Both the position numbers and the translations under genes were made by a program. From the NCBI GenBank assembly GCA_002728075.1, contig PBVB01000110.1, positions 1 through 10,507 on the forward strand: a DNA stretch of 10,507 bases, in the 5' to 3' direction. Positions 1 through 6,795 of the stretch are shown here, in pieces; position 1 is the stretch's first letter, and every line of letters begins with the position of its first letter. The notes below the pieces were generated by a model. It was given only the letters and a program-made list of their open reading frames with translations, searched no databases and was not told where the DNA came from. Source of the DNA: Flavobacteriaceae bacterium. Its GTDB lineage: Bacteria > Bacteroidota > Bacteroidia > Flavobacteriales > Flavobacteriaceae.

Positions 1-75
1 CATTATTACGATACCACAAAAGATTATTAATCCTAATCCTTCTATATTTTCTAACTTTTTAATTTTATCTAACAT
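1..75 (-). CDS. N-terminal fragment of a small, probably membrane-associated protein
   Basis: Only the first 25 codons lie in the window; the gene runs off the left edge. It starts with ATG at 75, preceded by TTTAAGGAGATTTT, a strong Shine-Dalgarno sequence that shares the TAA stop codon of the preceding gene, so translation of the two is probably coupled. The visible peptide has a charged start (MLDKIKKLENIEG) followed by hydrophobic residues (LGLIIFCGIVIM) that look like the beginning of a membrane segment. It lacks the F-K-x-F-I-x-E start shared by the genes upstream in the same block. No family can be assigned from so short a piece. Confidence 0.7.
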   Translation of the reverse strand, partial: MLDKIKKLENIEGLGLIIFCGIVIM

Positions 76-84
76 AAAATCTCC

Positions 85-1143
85 TTAAAGTTTTTCTATT
101 ACAAAAGCTGGCCCATTTGAGTATATTCTTACGCCTTTTTTATCTGCGTTTGGCATAATATATTCTTCAGCCCATTTATCAGGGTTAGGCCATTGCCCTC
201 TTATAATCGTTTGTCCTTTTTTATATTTACCAGCCATACGATCTTCTTTAACTTCATTTCTTCTTGCTCTCATATCAACAGCAGCTTTAGCTGCCATGCT
301 CTTTTTTTCTTTATCGTCTCTTTTCTTTTGATTGATTTTTTGACTAGAGCCTGCTTGTCTCATCATTCGCATTCTTCGTTCGAAGTCTGACATATCTTCT
401 TGTACTGATTCACTTAAAGCTTTTTTAAATCCATCGTGGCTCTTCATAGCCATAGCTTGCATTTTTTCTTTATCCATAGGCTTGGATTTATTATACTTAG
501 TTAAAAATTTCTGTGCATCTGCCATTGAAACTTTAACTTTTTTACCATCTTTAAATTCAACTGGTCTCATACCACGTAGAGAAACAGACTTTCTTAATTG
601 CATAATGATATGATTTGCGCCTTCATCATCATGTGGATTGGCTGCTTCATTTTGTTTAGCTTTTTTTGAACTTGAACCGTACGGGTATCCTTTTGTTAAA
701 AGTTCGGCTGCTCTAGAATCAGAAGCCGGAACACCTTTCTTCAAAACTGTTACTTTACCTTTTGGTCTAGCATACACTTCACTAGTATCAGACTTCTTAG
801 TGGTAGGAACCATTCTTGTTCTTACTTTACCATCTGATCCAGTTACGTTTTGTGGTGTTCTATCAGCTGATGTTACAGCTTCATTTGTTTCAGCATGCTT
901 TTTGATAACTTTTTGAATAAATGCATTGTTATCAAATCTTCTACCAGCATACTTTCGCAATGCTCTTTCTAGTCCGCTAGTATTTCCTTTATATTTACGG
1001 TCTTTGGCCATTTTCTCAACTTCTTTATTCGAATATGCAGTAGGTCTAGCAGGTAATCCAGCTTTAGTCCTAGCAGTTCTATGATCAGCTGAAGTCATAG
1101 CTTCATCCATTTTCTTATTTCTAAATTGTTCTAGTGTTAACAT
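85..1143 (-). CDS. Modular basic late protein with repeated (N/D)EAxTSAD motifs; candidate internal head protein
   Basis: 352 aa, rich in Lys, Arg and Met, low complexity between modules, no catalytic motif recognised. ATG at 1143 follows TTAGGAG, which overlaps the TAG stop of the upstream gene. An internal repeat is visible: DEAMTSADHRT (13-23) and NEAVTSADRT (87-96), with a related QNEAANP at 164-170. After the third motif comes a compact module (about 171-245, with MQLRKSVSLRG and PVEFKDGKKVKVS) that I recall as recurrent in marine T4-like phage proteins of unknown function. The C-terminal part (250-310) is strongly charged and probably helical. Glutamates at 14, 88, 166 and 245 lie in x-x-E contexts, followed by Ala or Ser, like prohead-protease sites. 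The start MLTLEQFRNKKMDEA is a weaker version of the peptide shared by the other genes in the block. A virion or core role is inference. Confidence 0.85.
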   Translation of the reverse strand: MLTLEQFRNKKMDEAMTSADHRTARTKAGLPARPTAYSNKEVEKMAKDRKYKGNTSGLERALRKYAGRRFDNNAFIQKVIKKHAETNEAVTSADRTPQNVTGSDGKVRTRMVPTTKKSDTSEVYARPKGKVTVLKKGVPASDSRAAELLTKGYPYGSSSKKAKQNEAANPHDDEGANHIIMQLRKSVSLRGMRPVEFKDGKKVKVSMADAQKFLTKYNKSKPMDKEKMQAMAMKSHDGFKKALSESVQEDMSDFERRMRMMRQAGSSQKINQKKRDDKEKKSMAAKAAVDMRARRNEVKEDRMAGKYKKGQTIIRGQWPNPDKWAEEYIMPNADKKGVRIYSNGPAFVIEKL

Positions 1144-1153
1144 TTACTTACTC

Positions 1154-2137
1154 CTAAGCCCTTTTTGGCATTAATGTTGTCATTGGTTTTTTGATCATAG
1201 ATCTATTTCTATTATCTTTTTTCTTTACGCTAGTTTTTGTTAAAATTTTTCTTTGCGTTGTGGTAGTTCTACCTGGTTTATAATTATAAGTTCCATCATG
1301 GTAATCAGGATCTTCATCAACTTTAACAACATCAGTAATCCATTTTCTTAGTTTAGTGCCATCGCTTGTTTCAACAATGACATAATTAGATCCACATACT
1401 TTTATTGTTGCAACTTCATCGGTATCTCTAATAACTATTTCATCTCCTTCAGAGAAAAGATTTCCTCTGATATAATTTTCTCTATCTTCTGAAACTTCTT
1501 CTAATCGCAAGTGCTTCTTAAAAAACTTTTCTTCTTTCAAACCCATTCTTTTTCTTAATAAATTATATAAAGACTTAGCATCTGGATTTGATACTCCTTT
1601 AGGTAATCCCTGTGAAAAGGATGTAAAGTCATTGTCTTTTGCAAATCCTCTCATCTTAGATGCTGACATACCTTCAACACCTTCTGAATCAGGATCTCTC
1701 TGACCTGCTGATATAACTCTAATGTTTTGAAAATTATAGAATCCATGTGTAGATTTTTTACCATTATATTTTTTTAATAGTGTATCAAATTCTATAACTC
1801 TATCTGAACCAGCCAACATCACTACACTTTTAAATCCTTCATCATATAAACTGGTTACTGCTTGAAATATAGTTTTTAATTTTTTATTTGAAATGATTGA
1901 TCTTGCATGCCTTGGAAACATTTTTCTCAAGGTTTTAATTTTTTCCATATATGTTAATGGATTACTTTTCTGATCATTTGATTGTGTGACATAGATTCTA
2001 TACGGATTAGAACCTGCTTTTTGAGATAATTTATCTAATAGTTTACCGTGACCTATTGTAGGTGGATTCATCCTACCCCAGGTGAAATAGATAGTTTTAG
2101 TTTCTTCAACTAAATATTGTTTAAATGACGATATCAT
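1154..2137 (-). CDS. Cytidylyltransferase-like nucleotidyltransferase with C-terminal SH3/KOW-like domain
   Basis: 327 aa. Residues 21-30 read GRMNPPTIGH, the nucleotide-binding (H/T)xGH signature of the HIGH-type nucleotidyltransferase superfamily (NMN/nicotinate-nucleotide adenylyltransferase, pantetheine-phosphate adenylyltransferase, NadR). MSASKMRGFA at 157-166 matches the second ISxTxxR-type phosphate-binding motif, and LAGSDR (108-113) lies in a core strand/loop. The Rossmann-like domain ends near 200. After an acidic linker with LEE and VSE (212-217), residues 228-272 (EGDEIVIR, NYVIVETSDGT, LRKWITDV) look like a small beta-barrel that I recall from other marine phage proteins. The tail (290-327) is very basic. 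The substrate cannot be told. The N-terminus MISSFKQYLVEE is extra to the fold and resembles the capsid-targeting-like peptide of its neighbours. ATG at 2137 has a modest CAGGAA ribosome site. Confidence 0.88.
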   Translation of the reverse strand: MISSFKQYLVEETKTIYFTWGRMNPPTIGHGKLLDKLSQKAGSNPYRIYVTQSNDQKSNPLTYMEKIKTLRKMFPRHARSIISNKKLKTIFQAVTSLYDEGFKSVVMLAGSDRVIEFDTLLKKYNGKKSTHGFYNFQNIRVISAGQRDPDSEGVEGMSASKMRGFAKDNDFTSFSQGLPKGVSNPDAKSLYNLLRKRMGLKEEKFFKKHLRLEEVSEDRENYIRGNLFSEGDEIVIRDTDEVATIKVCGSNYVIVETSDGTKLRKWITDVVKVDEDPDYHDGTYNYKPGRTTTTQRKILTKTSVKKKDNRNRSMIKKPMTTLMPKRA

Positions 2138-2149
2138 AATGTATTCCTG

Positions 2150-2488
2150 TTAATTACCCATTCTTTTTTGTGGTAATAACCTTTTAGCTACTCTTTTTAA
2201 TCTACTTTGAAAAGCTGGTTTATTTAATTTTTTTTCTATGCTACTTTTCTGTGCAGCACTCATTGAACCTTTATCTTTTCCTCTAGACAATATCTTAAAT
2301 GCTGTGGCTCGAGCAGTTCTATTGGCTCTTTTTAAAGCTCTCTTTCTATCTGGTAAACGACCTTTAAAACGTCTAGCTCCTGCCTTTAAACGACTTTTTA
2401 ATTTTCGCATACTCATAGATTTAGCTATTCTTTGAGTTAAGCTAATCTCATTTAATTCGTCTTCAATAAAATCTTTAAATTTTAACAT
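2150..2488 (-). CDS. Small, highly basic protein; candidate packaged DNA-binding internal protein
   Basis: 112 aa, with Lys and Arg making up roughly a third of residues after position 18 and almost no acidic residues there (for example KLKSRLKAGARRFKGR). The first 14 residues, MLKFKDFIEDELNE, are by contrast acidic and match the shared N-terminal peptide, ending in L-N-E, a good prohead-protease-type site. A short acidic targeting peptide followed by a basic, mostly helical body is the architecture of T4 internal proteins, which bind the packaged DNA. I recall proteins of this kind (basic body ending in RxAKRLLPQ) in many marine T4-like phages, without known function. ATG at 2488 is preceded by AAGGACAT and lies 1 bp after the upstream stop, so translation is probably coupled. 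Confidence 0.87.
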   Translation of the reverse strand: MLKFKDFIEDELNEISLTQRIAKSMSMRKLKSRLKAGARRFKGRLPDRKRALKRANRTARATAFKILSRGKDKGSMSAAQKSSIEKKLNKPAFQSRLKRVAKRLLPQKRMGN

Positions 2489-2489
2489 C

Positions 2490-3716
2490 TTATGTCCTTG
2501 TTGGTTTATTCCATCCTTTTAATATACTTGGGTTAAAGTTGTTGTATGAAAATTCTAATCTATCAACAATCTTTACCGCATCACCACCAAGCTTATCAAT
2601 AGCAACAAAACCTTCTTGGCCTGTTGTTTTAAATCCATTGCTTGTTTGTACAAATGTATCTAATTTAATAAACTTATTTAATATATTTATAATTTTTAAT
2701 TTTGCAAGTACAATTAATTTTTGTAAGTCAAATATCTTTTTCAGATTAACTTTATTTTTTTCTGAAAAGAATTTTAAAACTTCATTTAATTTACCTTTTT
2801 GTACTTGTTTACCTTTTTCTGTTTTTCTACTATCAATCTCTTTTTGATATTTGTTCTTAATGTATCGTATGAGCGCGTTGACGTGTTTTTGGGTGTTTGC
2901 GATGACCATTCCACGTCTGACAAAACTGTTGTTAAATGTTTCAATGGTTTGAGCAAGGCTTTGGTTTTTTTCAAGGTCTCTAAGAACATTTCCCGAAATT
3001 TGATTGAATAGTTTTCCTGCTTCTGAAAGATAGTCATTTACTATTTCTGTCTCCTTTTTAGACATAGTATAGTTAGTTAAGTCTCTTAACATTGCGTCTT
3101 GAGACCAAACGTTAGCAGTTTTATTCAATTTAGATACATCAACTCCATAAGAAGCTTTCATAGTTTCAAAAGATTTTCCAGTATATGTAGTATGCCAGAC
3201 TATGCCTATTTTTGATTTGAGTAATTCTTTTGCTTTAGGTGAATCAGTTGGTACAGCATAAACTATTGTATTTGGATGAAAGGTAATATAATTTGTACCT
3301 TTAATCTTTTCTCTTTTCAATTCGCCTGGTCCGTATAAAAAATCTCCTTGTATAACTCCTTTAATTCCTAATGATGGTAAATACTTTAGTGCTAGTTTTA
3401 ATTTATCAGAAAGATCTCCAGATGTATCAGCTTCAACTTCTGCATCTGTTTTGTATACTTTAGGTGACTTATTAAAGATACCTTTTTTAGCTACAAAAAA
3501 CTTTCCGTCTCTTGGATCTGTTCCTGCAAAGATGGCGGGTGCACCGTCCCACTTAACACTGGCAGAGCCTTCTTTAACTCCACCTAACATATCTCTTAAT
3601 GATCTTAATGCAAGAATTGCTTGACGTGTGCCGTCAACTCCACCATATAGAACTTTATCCTCTATATGAGTCATGTGTGTATTCTTCTGTTCTGTAATAA
3701 ATTCTGCGAATCTCAT
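2490..3716 (-). CDS. DUF6267-like protein with nucleic-acid-ligase/nucleotidyltransferase motifs
   Basis: 408 aa. After the tag-like start MRFAEFITEQ, residues 16-180 resemble a family I know from cyanophages as DUF6267. SVKWDGAPAIFAG (53-65) contains K55-x-D-G, the form of ligase motif I, where the lysine carries AMP. GVIQGDFLYG (120-129) sits where a motif III-like strand would be. Near the C-terminus QEGFVAIDK (367-375) and DAVKIVDR (379-386) have the look of motifs IV (EG-hydrophobic) and V (K-x-hydrophobic). A 100-200-residue mostly helical insertion (about 185-355) separates them, which is unusual for ligases. A covalent nucleotidyltransferase/ligase fold is likely; DNA or RNA ligation, or loss of activity, cannot be decided. 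The ATG overlaps the upstream TGA as ATGA; the ribosome site is weak, so coupling is likely. Confidence 0.87.
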   Translation of the reverse strand: MRFAEFITEQKNTHMTHIEDKVLYGGVDGTRQAILALRSLRDMLGGVKEGSASVKWDGAPAIFAGTDPRDGKFFVAKKGIFNKSPKVYKTDAEVEADTSGDLSDKLKLALKYLPSLGIKGVIQGDFLYGPGELKREKIKGTNYITFHPNTIVYAVPTDSPKAKELLKSKIGIVWHTTYTGKSFETMKASYGVDVSKLNKTANVWSQDAMLRDLTNYTMSKKETEIVNDYLSEAGKLFNQISGNVLRDLEKNQSLAQTIETFNNSFVRRGMVIANTQKHVNALIRYIKNKYQKEIDSRKTEKGKQVQKGKLNEVLKFFSEKNKVNLKKIFDLQKLIVLAKLKIINILNKFIKLDTFVQTSNGFKTTGQEGFVAIDKLGGDAVKIVDRLEFSYNNFNPSILKGWNKPTRT

Positions 3717-4249
3717 TTTTCTTTTTTTGCTTCGTGTTGTTTTTTCAAAACTTGTTTAGCCTTTTTAAATATGCCTACTACTTCCATCTTACCCATAACT
3801 TTAGCACGCTGTTCTCCAACCGTTAGTATTTGTATTTTTCTTGCATAAGGCTTTTTAATATTTTTTACTTTAGCTACAGTTGCTTTTGCATCAGCTGGTG
3901 TAGCGAATTTAATACTTACAGTGTCTTTTGGATTTTCATCTGTATATAATCTGCGGTCTGATCCCTTTGGCTTTTTACCTGTTCCTACTTTAGGATCTGC
4001 TTCATTAACATTTTCTTTATGTACATATTTAAAATCTAAAGCATCACTTGGTCTAATTCCTCTACCTTTAGGTTTTTTGTAAATAACAAAATCTTTACCT
4101 TTATGGAGAAAGAACTTAGCTTTATCTTTTATATATTTTTTTGAAGAAGCTTCTGTACCTCTATGAACTATTGTCTGATAGTCAGGTACATTTTTCTGGT
4201 ATACGAAATGACTCTTCTTATTTTCTTTTATGAATTCTTTAAATCTCAT
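3713..4249 (-). CDS. Two-module small basic late protein of unknown function
   Basis: 178 aa. The tag-like start MRFKEFIKEN has an I-K-E site at 7-9. Module 1 (about 12-80) is small, with aromatic and basic residues (HFVYQKNVPDYQTIVHRG; KGKDFVIYKKPKGRG). V81-N82-E83-A84 forms a second candidate protease site. Directly after it, GTGKKPKGSDRRLYTDENP (89-107) opens module 2, a beta-alpha type module (DTVSIKFATPADAKATV) that I recall as recurring in marine T4-like phage proteins, where it is fused to different partners. No enzymatic motif is seen. Both junctions with neighbours are 4-bp ATGA overlaps, so expression is coupled to the genes on either side. Charge and position suggest a head or internal protein, by inference. 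Confidence 0.84.
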   Translation of the reverse strand: MRFKEFIKENKKSHFVYQKNVPDYQTIVHRGTEASSKKYIKDKAKFFLHKGKDFVIYKKPKGRGIRPSDALDFKYVHKENVNEADPKVGTGKKPKGSDRRLYTDENPKDTVSIKFATPADAKATVAKVKNIKKPYARKIQILTVGEQRAKVMGKMEVVGIFKKAKQVLKKQHEAKKEK

Positions 4250-5655
4250 GATTCTTCTACCTTTACATATACAGATGAATCTGATCCTTTAGCACCAGCT
4301 AAATTAATCATATATGTCATAAACTGGTCTCGCTGATTTTTACTTGATTTAGATATAGCGTTACCTATATATGTTGCAGCCAAATTAATATGCATTCTAT
4401 CAGGAGTGGCTCTAACTATACCTTCATCAAATTCTTGTCTAGAAATTCTTGAATCGGTTGACTTCACCATATTATAAAATTTATTTTGCAAGGTTTTAGA
4501 TTTTTTTCCTTTAACTTCTCTTACTATTTGATTTGCTTCATTTTTATATTCTGCATTAGTAGGCAACTTAGTTCTTAAAAACTTTTGTGCTCCATATAAA
4601 ATAGCTCCATAACCAGCCCTTCCGCCTCTAGCACCTTTACCAAGTATTTCAAAATTAGGAGCTGCAAAATTGGTTGAAGCTCTTACATCAGCTTTAACAT
4701 TCCCATTAAATACAACTACTCCACCTTTACCTGACCAAAATGTTGCTTGAGCTCGATCTTTCTTTAATTTATAATCTGTAAATTTTATTTTTTCTTCTTC
4801 AACTTTTTCTCTATTATAAACAGTATCCTTTGCTTGTTTTTTAAAGTTACTAACTATTTTTAATGATATTCCTACAATATCTCTGGAATCAAAATTTTTA
4901 ATTAGTGATTGATTTAATGTTGTAACTGTAGATGGATCTAAAGCTCGTGAAACATCTAGACCTCTTTTTACAGCCCATATATCACCAGGATTCCATTTAT
5001 CATCATTAAGTATTGGTTTACCTTCATTCTTAAAAGCTGTCTTTTTCATTTCATAAATCTTTTTCATAACAGAAGAACCTCTATGAAATGCATGGCCTTT
5101 CTTTACATATCCTTTTTTAATTAGATGCTTACCTGAAGTATATCCAGAAAAATGCCACTGATCTTCAGCTGTTAACATTTCTTGTATAGTAGCATCAACA
5201 AATATTTTATCAGCATATTTTTCTAAAGTTTTTGGGGTGTAATGTTCAAATGGTTGGTTTATTCCTTCTCCTAATATAGCTTCAAGATATAAACACTGTA
5301 GAGATTCGCCTTTTCTTGTATCTCCAGTTGCTCCACCGCCTTGCCCTTTTCCGCCAAATGCGTGAGTCTTCCCAATAACATTAGAAAGTATTTCACCTTT
5401 AGCTGTTTGGAGTTTAAATGTTTTTGATGGACCGTCTGGACCTGCTTTGATATAATCTTTGATAGATTTTATATTTTCATCTGAATTTGATATAATTAAA
5501 TCTTCACCATCTTTAGAAGATACAGGTTCACCTTTTCTTATAATGTCAATAAGCTTATTAAGCCTATCATCTCCATATTTCCACCACTCACTGTGAGATA
5601 GAGATTTAAACTTTACTTGTTCAAATAGATTGATAAATGCTTTAAACTTAAACAT
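4246..5655 (-). CDS. Late protein with possible PD-(D/E)xK nuclease-like core
   Basis: 469 aa. It begins MFKFKAFINLFEQ, the shared tag-like peptide, with an L-F-E site at 10-12. A Gly-rich stretch (FGGKGQGGGATGDTRKGE, 100-117) precedes KGESLQCLYLEA (115-126), a helix with conserved-looking acids E117 and E125. Further on, KWNPGDIWAVKR (220-231) and DIVGISLKI (259-267) resemble the two core strands of the PD-(D/E)xK nuclease fold: D225 as the metal-binding acid and S264-x-K266 in place of (D/E)-x-K. The C-terminal part (325-469) has a second Gly-rich segment (GARGGRAGYGA, 341-351) and an alpha-helical end, and is unassigned. The nuclease reading is tentative; the protein could equally be structural. 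There is no clear Shine-Dalgarno sequence before ATG 5655, which sits 4 bp after the upstream stop (TAATAATATG), pointing to reinitiation. Confidence 0.86.
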   Translation of the reverse strand: MFKFKAFINLFEQVKFKSLSHSEWWKYGDDRLNKLIDIIRKGEPVSSKDGEDLIISNSDENIKSIKDYIKAGPDGPSKTFKLQTAKGEILSNVIGKTHAFGGKGQGGGATGDTRKGESLQCLYLEAILGEGINQPFEHYTPKTLEKYADKIFVDATIQEMLTAEDQWHFSGYTSGKHLIKKGYVKKGHAFHRGSSVMKKIYEMKKTAFKNEGKPILNDDKWNPGDIWAVKRGLDVSRALDPSTVTTLNQSLIKNFDSRDIVGISLKIVSNFKKQAKDTVYNREKVEEEKIKFTDYKLKKDRAQATFWSGKGGVVVFNGNVKADVRASTNFAAPNFEILGKGARGGRAGYGAILYGAQKFLRTKLPTNAEYKNEANQIVREVKGKKSKTLQNKFYNMVKSTDSRISRQEFDEGIVRATPDRMHINLAATYIGNAISKSSKNQRDQFMTYMINLAGAKGSDSSVYVKVEES

Positions 5656-5659
5656 ATTA

Positions 5660-6721
5660 TTAGCCGCCGAATTCGTGTCCCGCCACTCTTCTTAGTTGTT
5701 TGTTAAACTCTGCTTGACCTGGTTTATTCTTATATAATTTTATAGAAATTTCAGGTCTATCCTTACCTTTAATTCTCCAGTTCATACCTTTTTCTTTATG
5801 TTCTGGCTTTGTAGTTTTTACCAATCTTCTTTTATATTGAGCTTCAAATGATTCGGGTTTTTTGCCAGATCCTTCATTAGTTTGTTCTTTTTCATATCCA
5901 GTAGTACCTGATTTCTTAGTCACAGCCTGAAATCCTTTAATTCTTTTCATTCTTTTTAATTCATTATCTCTAAATTTTTTATTTTTATACTCTTGACTAG
6001 TTCCTGGGTAATTTTTAGCCATTCTTTGAGCAGCTGTATAATGACTTTGTTGGTTGGCCTTCTTATAAGCATTTCTTTTGGCTGGAGTATCTAATACTTC
6101 TTTGATTGACATGTCACTATTACTTTGGCCTGGTGTAATTTTTTTCATTAATTTAATTGATTCTGGAGAACCATAATCATATTTGTAATTTTCTTTTTTA
6201 GATTTCTTTGATGCTCTTGCTTTTGCGGCTAAATCTTTATCAGCCTTTCCCCAAGTACCAGAACCTTTACTTATAAAACTGTTAACTCTAGCATGAGCCC
6301 ATTGTTGTTGGCCAGCTCCTGGCCTATGACCTGTTTTCCAAGCAGCCATTCCTCTGTTATATACTTGTCTTAATATACCAACAGGAATTCCACTTTTTTC
6401 TGATTTAGCTTTTAATGATGAACTAGGGTCTTCATATAATACAGATTCATTTTTATCTTTATACAAGGATGGATACATTTTCATAACTTTCTTGGTATGT
6501 TTACTAAGTTTAGTTTTAGCTTTATCATCTCCAGGTAGTTTCTTATAAGCATTAGGATCATCATCTGACATATCCTTTTGACGGTTAATTGCTTTAGCTC
6601 GAGCAACTTTACTATCTTTATCCAATCCTTTAAAATAACCCTTTGGCTGATGGCCTTTTACACTTGGAACTGCATCTTTCCCTTTGGCCTTTTCTGCTAT
6701 AAATTTTTTAAATGAAAACAT
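5660..6721 (-). CDS. First gene of late block: multi-module basic protein, capsid-targeting-like N-terminus
   Basis: 353 aa, Lys-rich, built of at least three short modules. It starts with MFSFKKFIAEKAKG, the clearest match in the window to the T4 internal-protein leader (MKTYQEFIAEA), with I-A-E at 8-10. Module 1 (about 22-90: KGYFKGLDKDSK, DDDPNAYKKLPGDDKAKTK) and module 2 (about 100-168: SGIPVGILRQVYNRG, AAWKTGHRPGAGQQQWAHAR, GTWGKADKDLAAKA) are ones I recall from cyanophage proteins; one may be DUF5824, but I am not certain. Module 3 (284-353) contains MNWRIKGKDR and ends RRVAGHEFGG. Candidate protease sites L-Y-E (95-97) and T-N-E (281-283) fall between modules. ATG at 6721 has an AGGGTG ribosome site and is the first start after the late promoter, about 32 bases downstream. 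Function unknown. Confidence 0.86.
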   Translation of the reverse strand: MFSFKKFIAEKAKGKDAVPSVKGHQPKGYFKGLDKDSKVARAKAINRQKDMSDDDPNAYKKLPGDDKAKTKLSKHTKKVMKMYPSLYKDKNESVLYEDPSSSLKAKSEKSGIPVGILRQVYNRGMAAWKTGHRPGAGQQQWAHARVNSFISKGSGTWGKADKDLAAKARASKKSKKENYKYDYGSPESIKLMKKITPGQSNSDMSIKEVLDTPAKRNAYKKANQQSHYTAAQRMAKNYPGTSQEYKNKKFRDNELKRMKRIKGFQAVTKKSGTTGYEKEQTNEGSGKKPESFEAQYKRRLVKTTKPEHKEKGMNWRIKGKDRPEISIKLYKNKPGQAEFNKQLRRVAGHEFGG

Positions 6722-6753
6722 TTTTACACCCTAATTTTTCTATTCATATACTC

Positions 6754-6761
6754 TATTTATA
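6754..6761 (-). promoter_or_regulatory. T4-type late promoter, TATAAATA
   Basis: The minus strand reads TATAAATA, the exact T4 late promoter -10 octamer recognised by host RNA polymerase carrying the phage sigma factor gp55 (with gp33 and the gp45 clamp in T4). It is intergenic, in the right orientation, 32 bases upstream of the ATG at 6721, and no -35 element is evident, as expected for late promoters. The start site would be near 6746-6748. In DNA this AT-rich the octamer will occur by chance a few times, so the position is what makes it convincing. Confidence 0.78.
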
Positions 6762-6762
6762 A

Positions 6763-6790
6763 AAAAATAAAAGGGAACCGAAGCTCCCTT
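6763..6790 (-). terminator. Strong intrinsic terminator with UUCG tetraloop
   Basis: On the minus strand, AAGGGAGC-TTCG-GTTCCCTT (6790-6771) folds into an 8-bp stem (one G-U pair) closed by C(UUCG)G, a very stable tetraloop. It is followed directly by TTTATTTTTTT, an excellent U-tract. The stem starts 5 bases after the TAA of the 108-aa gene (6796), so it ends the DUF932-containing transcript. The U-tract runs into the late promoter. Confidence 0.92.
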
Positions 6791-6795
6791 GTACA

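Noticed and set aside
2684..2691. A second TATAAATA on the minus strand
   Set aside because: It lies inside the 408-aa coding region about 195 bases before the next start. In DNA this AT-rich such octamers arise by chance, and the local sequence is a run of A/T codons.
2786..3037. Minus-strand 83-codon frame inside the ligase-like gene
   Set aside because: It lies in another frame wholly inside the 408-aa gene, whose reading frame is continuous with ligase-type motifs on both sides. It is a shadow, though it coincides with the codon-use patch.
193..3848. Plus-strand open frames at 193-390, 638-916, 2238-2435, 2539-2847, 2799-3011 and 3666-3848
   Set aside because: Each lies opposite a well-supported minus-strand gene, has Phe/Ser/Leu-rich composition typical of the complement of Lys-rich genes, and lacks a ribosome site or promoter.
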